A program made the position numbers and the translations under genes. Positions 53,916 to 63,077 of a stretch of DNA of 64,000 bases are shown in pieces. How positions within the stretch are numbered: the stretch's first letter is position 1; each line of letters starts with the position of its first letter. The notes under the pieces were generated by a model. It had not been told where the DNA came from and did no database searches. It was given only the letters and a program-made list of their open reading frames with translations. Source of the DNA: Kocuria sp. (lineage in GTDB: Bacteria > Actinomycetota > Actinomycetes > Actinomycetales > Micrococcaceae); NCBI GenBank assembly GCA_030524035.1, contig JAUNHG010000001.1:1-64000 (forward strand), in the 5' to 3' direction.

Positions 53916-55355
53916 ATGACGCAATTGCTCGACACCTCTACCGTACCCCCCGTGGTACTAGAAGCCGGACGTCTTTTTGAGGCGGCCGGTTACGACCTAT
54001 CCCTCGTGGGGGGGCCCGTGCGAGACCTATTTTTGGGACGCCTGGCCACTGATCTGGACTTCACCACTAACGCTACCCCCGACCAAACGCTATCGATCAT
54101 CGCCGGGTGGGCTGATGCGGTGTGGGAAATTGGCCGAGACTTTGGAACGATCGGCATGCGGCGGGGAAACGCCCAACTGGAAATCACCACCTACCGGGCA
54201 GAGGCCTACGACGCGGCGTCCCGTAAACCCACGGTGGCATTTGGTACGGAACTAGCCGAAGACCTAGTGCGCCGGGACTTCACGGTGAACGCAATGGCGC
54301 TGCGGTTGCCCTCCCTGGAGCTCGTGGATCTGCACGGAGGTGTGCTGGATTTGCACGCCAAAGTTCTGCGTACCCCGGGCACACCGGAAGCATCCTTTGA
54401 CGACGACCCCCTGCGCATGATGCGGGCGGCGCGTTTTGCCTCCCAATTGGGCATGGACATCTCCCCAGAGGTGCTGCGTGCCATGCGGGATATGGCCAAA
54501 CGCCTAGAGATCGTTTCCGCTGAACGGATCCGCGACGAGCTAGTCAAGCTGATCAACGGTGTGGATCCGCGTCGAGGCGTGGAGATCATGGTGGATACCG
54601 GAATCGCCGATATCGTGCTGCCGGAGGTACCGGCCCTCAAACTAGAAACCGATTCAGCTCACCGTCACAAGGATGTTTATCAACACTCCCTGACGGTGAT
54701 GCAACAGGCTGTTGAACATGAAAACCCGGAAGGGCCAGTCCCGGGGCCAGATTTCCCCGTCCGTTTTGCTGCGTTGATGCACGACGTTGGAAAACCCGCC
54801 ACCCGGCGATTTGGTGCAGACGGCAGTGTGACATTCCGTCATCACGATACGGTGGGGGCCAAAATAACACGTAAACGCATGAAAGCTCTGCGGTTTGATA
54901 ACGACACCATCAAGACCGTCACTCGCTTGGTGGAACTACATATGCGCTTCTACGGATACGCCGATGCAGGGTGGACTGACTCTGCGGTGCGCCGCTACGT
55001 CCGGGACGCTGGAGACCAGCTAGAGCGGTTACATATTTTGACTCGATCCGATGTGACCACCCGTAACAAACGTAAAGCGCAGCGCCTAGACCAGGCATAC
55101 AGCAACCTGGAGCGCCGGATTGCCGCGCTGGCGGAAGAAGAACAATTAGCTGCTGTTCGCCCTGAACTGGATGGAACGCAGATCATGGAAATTCTGGGCA
55201 TTGGTCCGTCACGAGCTGTTGGTCAGGCATATAACTTCCTGCTGGAACTGCGGCTTGATGAAGGCGTGCTTGGGCAGGAAGAAGCCGCATCCCGATTGCT
55301 GACCTGGTGGGAGACTCAGCAAGAGTCCACGCAGCCAACGGCGGATGATTCATGA
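53916..55355 (+). CDS. pcnA: CCA tRNA nucleotidyltransferase / poly(A) polymerase
   Basis: This 479-residue enzyme adds or repairs the CCA end of tRNAs. It has the class II nucleotidyltransferase motif VGGPVRDLFLGRLATDLDFTTNA (catalytic Asp46 and Asp48), the RNA-binding stretch RRDFTVNAMAL, and an HD domain with His289-Asp290 (MHDVGKP). It is divergent from the NUDIX gene, as in M. tuberculosis (Rv3907c/Rv3908). Its stop overlaps the ATG of the next gene. Confidence 0.96.
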   Translation: MTQLLDTSTVPPVVLEAGRLFEAAGYDLSLVGGPVRDLFLGRLATDLDFTTNATPDQTLSIIAGWADAVWEIGRDFGTIGMRRGNAQLEITTYRAEAYDAASRKPTVAFGTELAEDLVRRDFTVNAMALRLPSLELVDLHGGVLDLHAKVLRTPGTPEASFDDDPLRMMRAARFASQLGMDISPEVLRAMRDMAKRLEIVSAERIRDELVKLINGVDPRRGVEIMVDTGIADIVLPEVPALKLETDSAHRHKDVYQHSLTVMQQAVEHENPEGPVPGPDFPVRFAALMHDVGKPATRRFGADGSVTFRHHDTVGAKITRKRMKALRFDNDTIKTVTRLVELHMRFYGYADAGWTDSAVRRYVRDAGDQLERLHILTRSDVTTRNKRKAQRLDQAYSNLERRIAALAEEEQLAAVRPELDGTQIMEILGIGPSRAVGQAYNFLLELRLDEGVLGQEEAASRLLTWWETQQESTQPTADDS

Positions 55356-56701
55356 GCACACCAACATCTGCGCGCCAGTCCGCATCTACACCACCCTGGG
55401 TTCCATGGGGAGTCACACGACGGTTTTGGGTGTGGAGCCTAGTGGGCTTTGCCGTGTGGACCCTGGGTGCCTCATGGTTTGTTCGCCTGGCGTGCCACCA
55501 AATGTCATGGGATGGGGGGGTCGCGTTCCATGCCACCTGCTATTCGGACTTACCGACGCTCTACCGCAACACCGGCATGGTGGATGGGAACTTTCCCTAT
55601 ATGAGCCCGGATGCCTTGTTGGAGTACCCGGTGTTACAAACCGTGATCGCATCCATAACGGGGGTGGTGGCTCACGCTATTTCCGGCGATACCTCAGTAC
55701 ATAACGCTCAAAGCATATATTTCGACGTCAATTTTGTGCTGCTCACGGTGGTCTGGATAACCACTGTTTTGCTGTTAGCCCGCATGGTGGCAGCACCGCG
55801 GTTTGCTGTGGTAGCAGCCCTGGCGCCCGCAGCTGCTGCCACCGCAACCATCAACTGGGATCTTTGGCCTGTGCTGGCTTCCGTAGCTGCGCTGTGGTTT
55901 TTCCGCAAAGAACAATGGGTATGGGGCGGAATCATGCTGGGCATCGGCACGGCATTAAAACTGTGGCCTTTTGTGATGCTCGGTGCTGTGATCGTGATCG
56001 GAATACGGCAGCGACACCTGATACCTGCCGTGAAAGCCACGGTTGCCGCCGTCGTGACGTGGTTGGCGATCAATATGCCGTTTTACCTACTCGACCCGCA
56101 GCAGTGGAAATACTTTTGGGGGTTTTCTTCCGAACGTGGGGCTGGATATTCCTCGATCTACCACGTGTGGAACGTGGTGGTGGTTCCTGCACTAAGTGGC
56201 GAGCCCCTATCGCCGGACGTTATCAACCTCATCGCCTACGGCGGTTTTGCGTTGTGCTGCTTGGTGATTCTCGGTCTTGGATTCCTGGCACCGAAACCCC
56301 CCACCCTGGAACAACTCAGCCTGTTGATCGTGGCAGCATTTGTGGTCACCAACAAGGTGTATTCACCACAGTTTGTGTTGTGGCTTGTGCCTTTAGTGAT
56401 CCTTGCCCGCCCCAAGATTGGACAGTTTTTGATCTGGCAGGTCGTTGAGGTGTTCCACTGGTTTGTGATTTTTCGATGGTTACACGTGATGATTCGGGAA
56501 CCGGGTCTGCAGCAGTTCTGGACCAGCGTGTACGGCGTCGCCGTGTTCTTACATGTGCTTGCTGTGGTGCTGATCTGCACGGCTACCGTCATAGACATCA
56601 TGCGTGGCCGCGCCCCCAGCAATGTCACGGATTCCGCAGTTACAGTGAACCAGGCCCACTTCCCGCGCGGTGCACAGAAGGAGGCAGTCGCGAGTGCCTG
56701 A
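55352..56701 (+). CDS. GT87-type (DUF2029) membrane glycosyltransferase
   Basis: This 449-residue protein with about ten TM helices resembles the GT87/DUF2029 family of polyprenol-phosphate-mannose-dependent mannosyltransferases (GT-C fold). An extracytoplasmic loop near residues 55-90 contains acidic residues typical of the catalytic loop, and ATATINWDLWPVLASVAALWFFRK is a family landmark. It would use a lipid-linked mannose to glycosylate lipoglycan or protein outside the membrane. It overlaps pcnA by four bases and the next paralogue by eight. Confidence 0.8.
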   Translation: MSTPTSARQSASTPPWVPWGVTRRFWVWSLVGFAVWTLGASWFVRLACHQMSWDGGVAFHATCYSDLPTLYRNTGMVDGNFPYMSPDALLEYPVLQTVIASITGVVAHAISGDTSVHNAQSIYFDVNFVLLTVVWITTVLLLARMVAAPRFAVVAALAPAAAATATINWDLWPVLASVAALWFFRKEQWVWGGIMLGIGTALKLWPFVMLGAVIVIGIRQRHLIPAVKATVAAVVTWLAINMPFYLLDPQQWKYFWGFSSERGAGYSSIYHVWNVVVVPALSGEPLSPDVINLIAYGGFALCCLVILGLGFLAPKPPTLEQLSLLIVAAFVVTNKVYSPQFVLWLVPLVILARPKIGQFLIWQVVEVFHWFVIFRWLHVMIREPGLQQFWTSVYGVAVFLHVLAVVLICTATVIDIMRGRAPSNVTDSAVTVNQAHFPRGAQKEAVASA

Positions 56702-57950
56702 GATGAATAAGAGCAAACGAACGGCCAATGGATTCCTGGTCCTGGTGATCGGCATCCTGGCGGTTCTGTTGTCCTTCCTTCTCCGTGTGCCCTGCCGAGT
56801 ACCGGAATGGGACGCGGCCAACCGGTTCCCCGCTTTGTGTTCAACACAGCTGAACCCGGGTGATCTGACCGTCACCCCCGGTGGCATGCTTGAAGGGTTT
56901 TTTACGGGCGGCCTTACCGGGGATCAACCCATCGTGGTGGGCATGTTCACTTCCCTGCTGGGATGGATGACCACCGGATTGGCTCAGGCACTCACTATTG
57001 ATCTGAGCGCTAACACTGTTTTGGACCTCACGGTGGTGCTTACCGCCATGGTGTGGGTCGTGGTGATTGCTACCGTGGCGGGCCTTTCCGGTAAACAGCC
57101 TTCTGACCCCGTGGTGATGGCTTTCGCGCCGACTGTTCTGCTGGTGGGTTTTACATCGTGGGATTTGTGGGCCGTCATGTTCATGATGCTTGCGGTGTCC
57201 TCCTATATCCGTGGGTCGCCGGGTATTGCCGGTTTGTGGATTGGCCTGGGAGTCACCGTGAACTTCCTTCCCTTGCTGGTGTTGTTGGGGATTTTGTTCA
57301 TGGCAGCTCGTTATCGGTATATCGGCGACTTCTTCATTGCGTTGCTTGCTGCATTCCTGGTGTTCGCGGCGGTTAATGGACCCTTTATGGCCACAGAATT
57401 TGCCCGGTGGCGGGAACGATTCATGAGTTCAATCGATGCTCCCGTGCAAAACAGCACCCTGTGGGATGTCTGGAATTCCGTATTGGCGGGTCGCACAGGC
57501 TTCTCGATTGACCCCGGGGCCTGGGGATCGTTGTCCCCAGCGGTGGTGTTGTTGGCTGCTGTCGCGGTGTTACTTGTCACGGTTTTGGCGGGTAAAGATC
57601 CAAGTCTTGTGCAGGTGTTGCTCTTACTGCTGATCGTGGTCGTGTTGTTTGGCCGCGAATGGTCCCTGTTGCAATCCGTGTGGATGGTTCCACTTGTTGT
57701 GCTGGCCCGGCGTTCTTGGCTGGAGTTTTTTATCTGGCAGGCCGTAGAGATTGGTTACTGGGCCACGTTGAACGCACCGGCTGGTTCCTGGGAAACACAG
57801 CCTTTCTTCACACAGGGTTCCTGGAGCCCACAAGAAATCATGGCGGTGGCACGATTCCTGGTTCTGTTGTGGCTCTTAGTCGTAGTGATCGTTGATATTC
57901 AACGGGGCAAGCGAGCATCCATGATCGGCGTTCACGCCAAGAACGTGTGA
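56694..57950 (+). CDS. GT-C-like membrane protein, paralogue of the preceding gene
   Basis: This 418-residue polytopic protein shows the same order of motifs as the preceding gene in weaker form. TSWDLWAVMFMMLAVSSYIRGSPGIAGLWIGLGVTVNF parallels the earlier NWDLWPV...GGIMLGIGTALKLWPF stretch, and FIWQAVEIGYWATLN parallels LIWQVVEVFHWFVI. It is therefore a divergent tandem copy. The GTG at 56694 has AGAAGGAGG upstream. Its stop overlaps the start of the next gene by one GTGA. A catalytic role is not certain, because the acidic loop is less conserved. Confidence 0.75.
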   Translation: MPEMNKSKRTANGFLVLVIGILAVLLSFLLRVPCRVPEWDAANRFPALCSTQLNPGDLTVTPGGMLEGFFTGGLTGDQPIVVGMFTSLLGWMTTGLAQALTIDLSANTVLDLTVVLTAMVWVVVIATVAGLSGKQPSDPVVMAFAPTVLLVGFTSWDLWAVMFMMLAVSSYIRGSPGIAGLWIGLGVTVNFLPLLVLLGILFMAARYRYIGDFFIALLAAFLVFAAVNGPFMATEFARWRERFMSSIDAPVQNSTLWDVWNSVLAGRTGFSIDPGAWGSLSPAVVLLAAVAVLLVTVLAGKDPSLVQVLLLLLIVVVLFGREWSLLQSVWMVPLVVLARRSWLEFFIWQAVEIGYWATLNAPAGSWETQPFFTQGSWSPQEIMAVARFLVLLWLLVVVIVDIQRGKRASMIGVHAKNV

Positions 57951-59104
57951 CGTTGGCAGTGGACCGTCAGCACGCCAGGAAAGTACGGCGTTCGCTCTGG
58001 ACCTGGTTGGCCGTCGTGGTTGTGGTGGTGACTGTGCTTGGGATGGCAGTTAATTGGATCCTGGTGGATCGCGAACCCCAAGATCCCGTGGAAAAATGGT
58101 TGACCTCCATAACAGATGGCCGCTCCCGGCAAGGGTTAGCGGCTTTCTCCGGCAGATTTGGCGGATCTGGACCGTTTTCCCTGCCCAATCAGGTGTATCG
58201 GGCCGCTGAAGGGCGTATTGAGCGGTGGGAAATTACTGACGTGGACACCGATGGGTCGCAAGGCACCGTCAAGGCCAAGGTGTGGTGGTCTGACGGCGCA
58301 ATACCTGAAGGACATAGTCAGGGTGAAGAGCATTCTTGGGCGGTGGTCAAAGAACACCGCACCGGCCCCTTCAACGATTCGTGGGTGTTAGCGGGGCATC
58401 AGACCGCTACGTTGTCCGTTCAAGCTCCGGGGATCACCCATGTCACGATCAATGGCACGACCCAACGCTTACACCCTGATAACCGCGTTGCTGCTGACGG
58501 TACCGGTGGTTTGTGGATGTGGGAAGCTATGCCGGGGCAGTTCACGGTGGACCTTCCCGAAGACAGCCATTACATGCTGAGTCAGCCGATTCGACCCGTG
58601 ACCGTTGGGCTTGGTGACTCATCAGACCACAAGGTTTCCCTGGACCTTAAACCTTCCCCCGCACTGTGGGAGGAAGTGGACCAAGCCATTGAGAAAAAGA
58701 TCAGTGACTGTATGGCTTCAACCTCTATGGCCGCTGAAGGGTGCCCGGCGTCGCAACGCTGGGCAGAAGACAATGTGCCCCATGCGCGCGCGCCCGAAAG
58801 TCCGATGGCGACCCCCTCGGCCTCTGGGAGTTCCCCCACTCCCACTCCGTTGCCTGCTCCCACGAGGGGGTCTTCGGTGGAGTCCATCACATGGGATTTG
58901 GTGTCTCGGCCCGCTCTGCAGTTGGTGCGGGACGATGACAGCGACAGCCCACTGGATTGGAAGGCTGCCGAACATGCTTCTGCTAAAGCCCGACTGAACT
59001 ATGTGGAAAACGGGTCGCGAGTGGAGGAGATCATTGAGTTTCCGGTACACGTCGCCGTGAGTTCCGATGGGTCCACTGCCCAGATTCACGTCAGCCTCGA
59101 CTGA
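57947..59104 (+). CDS. membrane-anchored extracytoplasmic protein with a Pro/Thr-rich linker
   Basis: This 385-residue protein has an N-terminal TM helix (LWTWLAVVVVVVTVLGMAVNWILV, about 17-40), an extracytoplasmic domain (about 45-270) with an immunoglobulin-like stretch (HVTINGTTQRLHPDNRV), a Pro/Ser/Thr-rich linker (about 284-308) and a C-terminal domain. I do not recognise the family. It is translationally coupled (GTGA overlap at 57947) to the two GT-C-type proteins, so it could be a substrate or partner of them, with O-mannosylation of its linker the natural guess. It ends about 80 bases before the rpsF leader. Confidence 0.72.
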   Translation: MTLAVDRQHARKVRRSLWTWLAVVVVVVTVLGMAVNWILVDREPQDPVEKWLTSITDGRSRQGLAAFSGRFGGSGPFSLPNQVYRAAEGRIERWEITDVDTDGSQGTVKAKVWWSDGAIPEGHSQGEEHSWAVVKEHRTGPFNDSWVLAGHQTATLSVQAPGITHVTINGTTQRLHPDNRVAADGTGGLWMWEAMPGQFTVDLPEDSHYMLSQPIRPVTVGLGDSSDHKVSLDLKPSPALWEEVDQAIEKKISDCMASTSMAAEGCPASQRWAEDNVPHARAPESPMATPSASGSSPTPTPLPAPTRGSSVESITWDLVSRPALQLVRDDDSDSPLDWKAAEHASAKARLNYVENGSRVEEIIEFPVHVAVSSDGSTAQIHVSLD

Positions 59105-59185
59105 ACGCAGGCAGTGTAGTAGCTTTGACGAGTCTGTGTTCTGTCGGGTTCTGTTTTGTTGATCCGATCCACAGGCGCGCATTGA

Positions 59186-59230
59186 ACCTCCTGCTGTGGA
59201 AATGCCACAGCCGCTTAGCCCGAAGGAGGT
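59186..59230 (+). promoter_or_regulatory. candidate S6:S18 autoregulatory leader
   Basis: ACCTCCT (59186-59192) can pair with AGGAGGT (59224-59230), the rpsF ribosome binding site. Inside it lies a hairpin CTGTGG/CCACAG (59194-59199 with 59205-59210) with CCG directly 3' (59211-59213) in the bulge. Known S6:S18 leaders share a hairpin with a CCG-containing bulge. Binding of S6-S18 would fix the closed form and stop translation. Confidence 0.6.
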
Positions 59231-59240
59231 GGGTTCTTAC

Positions 59241-59582
59241 ATGCGTGAGTACGAGCTGATGGTCATCATCAACCCCGAGGTTGACGACCGCGCGGTCGAA
59301 CCGACCCTCAAAAAGTTCCTTGAGGTCGTTACCCGCGAAAACGGCACGGTCGATAACGTTGACATTTGGGGTCGGCGTCGCCTGGCCTACGAAATTCAGA
59401 AGAAGTCCGAAGGTATTTATGCCGTCGTACGTTTCCACTCTGAGCCCGCTACCGCTCAGGAACTTGACCGTGTGTTGAACCTCAATGAGGCCATCATGCG
59501 CACTAAGATCATCCGTCCTGAAGAACAGCGTATTCACCCCAACCACGACGTCAACGGCCAGCCCGTTTCCGCCGAGGCTTGA
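59241..59582 (+). CDS. rpsF: ribosomal protein S6
   Basis: This 113-residue small-subunit protein binds S18 on 16S rRNA. Family motifs are [13 protein letters not shown] at the start and [23 protein letters not shown]. The ATG at 59241 follows AAGGAGGT; the longer frame to 59196 would include the leader. It begins the rpsF-ssb-rpsR-rplI operon. Confidence 0.96.
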   Translation: MREYELMVIINPEVDDRAVEPTLKKFLEVVTRENGTVDNVDIWGRRRLAYEIQKKSEGIYAVVRFHSEPATAQELDRVLNLNEAIMRTKIIRPEEQRIHPNHDVNGQPVSAEA

Positions 59583-59681
59583 GGATTTCGGCGCCCCTGT
59601 GGCGTCGTGCCCCGGGGTGATGATGGTTGACATACGGATAAGCATCATCACCTGACACGCGATTCGATCCGGAGGACCCCC

Positions 59682-60272
59682 ATGGCTGGCGATACAGTCA
59701 TCACCGTTATCGGCAACTTGACCGCCGACCCTGAACTGCGCTTCACCCCATCTGGCGCTGCTGTTGCAAACTTTACGATTGCATCCACCCCGCGTCAGTT
59801 CGACCGTCAATCCAACGAGTGGAAGGACGGGGAAACTCTGTTCATGCGCTGCTCGGTGTGGCGCGAAGCTGCAGAAAACGTTGCGGAGAGCCTGCAAAAA
59901 GGCACTCGCGTGATTTGTCAGGGCCGTTTACGGTCCCGCTCCTTTGACACCAAAGAAGGTGAACGCCGGACTGTCATGGAGCTTGAAGTTGAAGAAGTTG
60001 GACCGTCACTGCGCTTTGCTTCCGCCAAAATCAACCGTAATTCCCGCGGTGGAGGCCAGCAAGGGGGCAGTTACGACGACGGTGGATTTGGCGGTAACCG
60101 CGGCGCTCAAGGTGGTTATCACCAGCAGCCTGGCGGTGCTCAAGGTGGCTTTGGTGGAAACCAAGGCGGCCGTGGGCGCCAGCAGGCCGCACCGCAAAAC
60201 GATCCCTGGGGTCAGTCTTCTGGTGGCAATTACGACTGGGGAACCGGCCAGGACGACGAACCGCCGTTCTGA
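59682..60272 (+). CDS. ssb: single-stranded DNA-binding protein
   Basis: This 196-residue protein has the OB fold in residues 1-115 ([29 protein letters not shown]), a Gly/Gln-rich flexible region (about 118-180) and the acidic tip DDEPPF that binds repair and replication proteins. It forms tetramers on single-stranded DNA. Location between rpsF and rpsR is conserved. Confidence 0.96.
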   Translation: MAGDTVITVIGNLTADPELRFTPSGAAVANFTIASTPRQFDRQSNEWKDGETLFMRCSVWREAAENVAESLQKGTRVICQGRLRSRSFDTKEGERRTVMELEVEEVGPSLRFASAKINRNSRGGGQQGGSYDDGGFGGNRGAQGGYHQQPGGAQGGFGGNQGGRGRQQAAPQNDPWGQSSGGNYDWGTGQDDEPPF

Positions 60273-60320
60273 TCGGTGGCCTGAAACCAGGCCACACCTG
60301 CAGATACATAATCATTCCAT

Positions 60321-60339
60321 CCCGCAGGATGCCTGCGGG
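60321..60339 (+). promoter_or_regulatory. hairpin between ssb and rpsR
   Basis: CCCGCAGG and CCTGCGGG form a perfect eight-base stem with a three-base loop, 27 bases before the rpsR start. No T run follows. It may limit readthrough, mark an RNA processing site or protect the downstream message. Confidence 0.5.
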
Positions 60340-60365
60340 CTCCACGCTTCAGAAGGAGCACCACG

Positions 60366-60602
60366 ATGGCGAAGAACGAAATTCGCAAGCCCAAGCCCAA
60401 GGCCAACCCACTGAAGGCCGCAGGCGTGACCGAGATCGACTATAAGGACGTTGCGTTGCTGCGCAAGTTCATTTCCGATCGCGGAAAGATCCGTGCCCGT
60501 CGGGTGACCGGAGTGTCCGTCCAGGAGCAGCGCAAGATCGCTCAGGCGATCAAAAACGCTCGTGAAGTTGCTCTGCTTCCCTACGCTGGCTCCGGCCGCT
60601 GA
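60366..60602 (+). CDS. rpsR: ribosomal protein S18
   Basis: This 78-residue basic protein pairs with S6 in the small subunit. The core [27 protein letters not shown] and the end [10 protein letters not shown] are standard. AGAAGGAG lies before the ATG. The zinc-ligand Cys seen in some paralogues is not present, so this is the zinc-independent form. Confidence 0.96.
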   Translation: MAKNEIRKPKPKANPLKAAGVTEIDYKDVALLRKFISDRGKIRARRVTGVSVQEQRKIAQAIKNAREVALLPYAGSGR

Positions 60603-60622
60603 TCGGAAAGGAATCAGAACTC

Positions 60623-61072
60623 ATGGCAAAGATCATCCTGACGCACGAAGTCTCCGGCCTCGGCTCCGCCGGCGATGTGGTGGAAGTTAAGAATGGCTAC
60701 GCCCGTAACTTCCTGTTCCCGCGCGGTTTTGCAACCCCGTGGACCAAGGGCGCACAGAAGCAGATCGAATCGATCAAAGCTGCCCGTGCTGCCCGCGAGC
60801 TTGCCTCTTTGGAAGAGGCCCAAGAACTGGCCACCAAACTCAACGAAACCACCGTTCAGGTTCCGGCAAAAACCGGCACCGAGGGTCGTTTGTTTGGCTC
60901 GATTAAGGCCGAGCAGCTTGCAGACGCCGTCGAAGCTGCGGGTCTTGGGTCGATTGACAAGCGCCGTGTGGAAATCCGTGAGCAGATCAAGACCGTTGGT
61001 ACCTACTCCGCCAACGTGCGTCTGCACGCAGACGTCAACGCGACCGTCCAGTTTGAGGTCGTGCCAGCCTGA
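60623..61072 (+). CDS. rplI: ribosomal protein L9
   Basis: This 149-residue large-subunit protein has the N-terminal RNA-binding domain ([31 protein letters not shown]) and the C-terminal domain joined by a long helix. It ends the rpsF operon and is followed by a terminator. Confidence 0.97.
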   Translation: MAKIILTHEVSGLGSAGDVVEVKNGYARNFLFPRGFATPWTKGAQKQIESIKAARAARELASLEEAQELATKLNETTVQVPAKTGTEGRLFGSIKAEQLADAVEAAGLGSIDKRRVEIREQIKTVGTYSANVRLHADVNATVQFEVVPA

Positions 61073-61089
61073 TGTGCTGAGTTGAAGGC

Positions 61090-61129
61090 AAAAGGCCCCT
61101 GATCGCACTGATGTGATCAGGGGCCTTTT
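61090..61129 (+). terminator. Rho-independent terminator after rplI
   Basis: A perfect 15-base-pair stem (61090-61104 with 61115-61129) is followed by CTTGC. The T-rich right arm (CCTTTT) gives the T tract. It may also serve the convergent FMN reductase gene, because the left arm starts with AAAA. Confidence 0.88.
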
Positions 61130-61161
61130 CTTGCTCTCGACTTCGGTGGGGTGAGGAGGGA

Positions 61162-61782
61162 CTAGGAACCGTCGTGGCCCTGGAGGAGGGTGGTGAAGTC
61201 TGTACCTAAGTCTTTCTGCATGAACCCTGCCGCGCTGGTTTGTGTGGCCATCATGGCACTGGCTAGCTCCCCCGCAGCCCGGTTGATGCGTCGTTCCAGC
61301 TCAGTGCCGTTCGCACCGAAATCTTCTGTTGCCGCAAACACCCCCGTTGGCAGCACCGTGGCGTGCATGTAGGTCAACAAGGGCCGCAAAGCGTAATCCA
61401 GCACCAAGCTGTGCCGGGGTGTGCCAGCGGTGGCGGCGATCAGCACAGGCATATCCACCAGGGCGTCCTGATCCAGAACATCAAAGAAAGTCTTGAACAA
61501 CCCCGAGTAAGACGCCTTAAACACCGGAGTTACGGCAACCAAACCATCGGCTGTGGTCAGTTTCTGCTTAACCTCATCCAAGACCGGGTCTGGCAGTCCA
61601 CCCGTGGTCATGGCGTGTGCCAAATTGACGGCCAGCTCGCGTAGTTCGATGTATTCCACCCTCACGCTCTCCCCACGCCCACTCACGTGGGTGCTTACCG
61701 CATCAGCAATGCGTTCGCCTAAGAGTGACGTGGTGGATGGGTTAGACAGCCCAGCGGCAATTACCATGAGGCGGCGGGTCAT
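61162..61782 (-). CDS. NAD(P)H-dependent FMN reductase, CE1759-type
   Basis: This 206-residue flavodoxin-like reductase supplies reduced FMN. It has the FMN-binding start VIAAGLSNPSTTSLLG and the conserved TPVFKASYSGLFKTFFDVLD. It overlaps the upstream monooxygenase stop codon by four bases, so the pair should work as reductase and oxygenase. The same pair is known in Corynebacterium as the CE1758/CE1759 families. Confidence 0.88.
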   Translation of the reverse strand: MTRRLMVIAAGLSNPSTTSLLGERIADAVSTHVSGRGESVRVEYIELRELAVNLAHAMTTGGLPDPVLDEVKQKLTTADGLVAVTPVFKASYSGLFKTFFDVLDQDALVDMPVLIAATAGTPRHSLVLDYALRPLLTYMHATVLPTGVFAATEDFGANGTELERRINRAAGELASAMMATQTSAAGFMQKDLGTDFTTLLQGHDGS

Positions 61783-62939
61783 CGGGAAGCTCCTTGCGCA
61801 GAAACGGTGGGTTCGTCCTGGGGCTCTGCCACCACAGCATTAACGACCTTCAAGTGAGGGGAATCTGGTCCCTCAGCCACCAGGGATGCATGCGTGGGAG
61901 GATCCGACGGCACGTGCGCTGGGCGGCGTCGTTCAAATTCCGTGCGCAGAATCGGAACGATTTCCCGCCCCAAGATTTCGATCTGCTCTAAGACCACAGA
62001 TTCCGGTAACCCGGCGTGATCGGCTAGGAACATGAGGCGCTGGAAATCACCTACTTGGTCCGCATACCCCAAGTAGCGTTCAACGATCTGGTCCACGGTG
62101 CCCACAGTCAGTGGCGTGCTGCGCGTGAAATCTTCCAGGGACGGGCCGTGGCCATACACCGGTGCGTTATCAAAATACGGCCTGAAGAATCGCTTGGCTT
62201 CCGTTTCCGTGTCTGCGGCGAAGACCTGCGCACCCAGGCCAACAATTGCTTGGTCAGCGGCTCCATGACCGTAGTGTTCGAAACGCTGACGGTACAGGTT
62301 AACCATCTGAGCGGTGTGCTCGATATTCCAGAAAATGTTGTTGTGGAAGAATCCATCCCCGTAGTAGGCGGCCTGTTCTGCGATCTCTGTGGAGCGGATA
62401 GACCCGTGCCACACGAACGGGGGTACACCATCCAGCGGAGCGGGCGTGGAGGTGTAGTTATTCAACGGCGTACGGAATGTGCCGGACCAGTTGACGACGG
62501 GTTCTCGCCAGAGCTTGCGCAGCAGGTGGTAGTTCTCAATGGCTAGAGGGATGCCGTCGCGGATGTCCTTGCCAAACCATGGGTACACCGGTCCGGTGTT
62601 TCCGCGCCCCATGGTCACATCCACACGCCCACCAGAAATGTGTTGCAAGAAAGCGTAGTCTTCCGCGATTTTGACGGGATCGTTGGTGGTGATCAGCGTC
62701 GTGGCTGTGGAGAACCTGAGATTGGTGGTTTGTGCGGCCAGGTAACCCAGGTGTGTGGTGGGTGACGACGGCACAAATGGTGGATTGTGGTGCTCTCCGG
62801 TGGCGAAAACGTCGAGCCCGACTTCCTCCGCTTTGAGCGCGTATCGGGTGAGTGCCTGAATGCGTTGCGCTTCTGACGGTGTGGTGCCGTTGGTTGGGTC
62901 TGTGGTGACGTCACCGACGCTGAAGATACCGAACTGCAT
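61779..62939 (-). CDS. LLM-class flavin-dependent monooxygenase, CE1758-type
   Basis: This 386-residue protein has the luciferase-like TIM-barrel fold (MQFGIFSVGDVTTDPTNGTTPSEAQ, then GLDVFATGEHHNPPFVPSSP). It would use reduced FMN from the neighbouring reductase and oxygen to oxidise an unknown compound, perhaps a thiol, sulfonate or long-chain molecule. The ATG at 62939 follows AAGGAG by seven bases. Putative MarR operators lie upstream. Confidence 0.9.
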   Translation of the reverse strand: MQFGIFSVGDVTTDPTNGTTPSEAQRIQALTRYALKAEEVGLDVFATGEHHNPPFVPSSPTTHLGYLAAQTTNLRFSTATTLITTNDPVKIAEDYAFLQHISGGRVDVTMGRGNTGPVYPWFGKDIRDGIPLAIENYHLLRKLWREPVVNWSGTFRTPLNNYTSTPAPLDGVPPFVWHGSIRSTEIAEQAAYYGDGFFHNNIFWNIEHTAQMVNLYRQRFEHYGHGAADQAIVGLGAQVFAADTETEAKRFFRPYFDNAPVYGHGPSLEDFTRSTPLTVGTVDQIVERYLGYADQVGDFQRLMFLADHAGLPESVVLEQIEILGREIVPILRTEFERRRPAHVPSDPPTHASLVAEGPDSPHLKVVNAVVAEPQDEPTVSAQGASR

Positions 62940-62989
62940 GATGCGCTCCTTGGTTGAAGGTGTCACGCGGGCGCGAGACCCATAAATTA

Positions 62990-63003
62990 CGTGACATATC
63001 ACG
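62990..63003. promoter_or_regulatory. candidate MarR operator upstream of the monooxygenase
   Basis: CGTGACATATCACG is an inverted repeat (CGTGA/TCACG) 50 bases before the monooxygenase start. A related half-palindrome TGACGTGTCA lies at 63026-63035, and a like repeat lies before the MarR gene. Confidence 0.55.
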
Positions 63004-63077
63004 CACAAGTATGTAAGAGTAAAGGTGACGTGTCAAGTACTTCGATGGTATGCATCGTGACGTGCCGTCATTGACGG

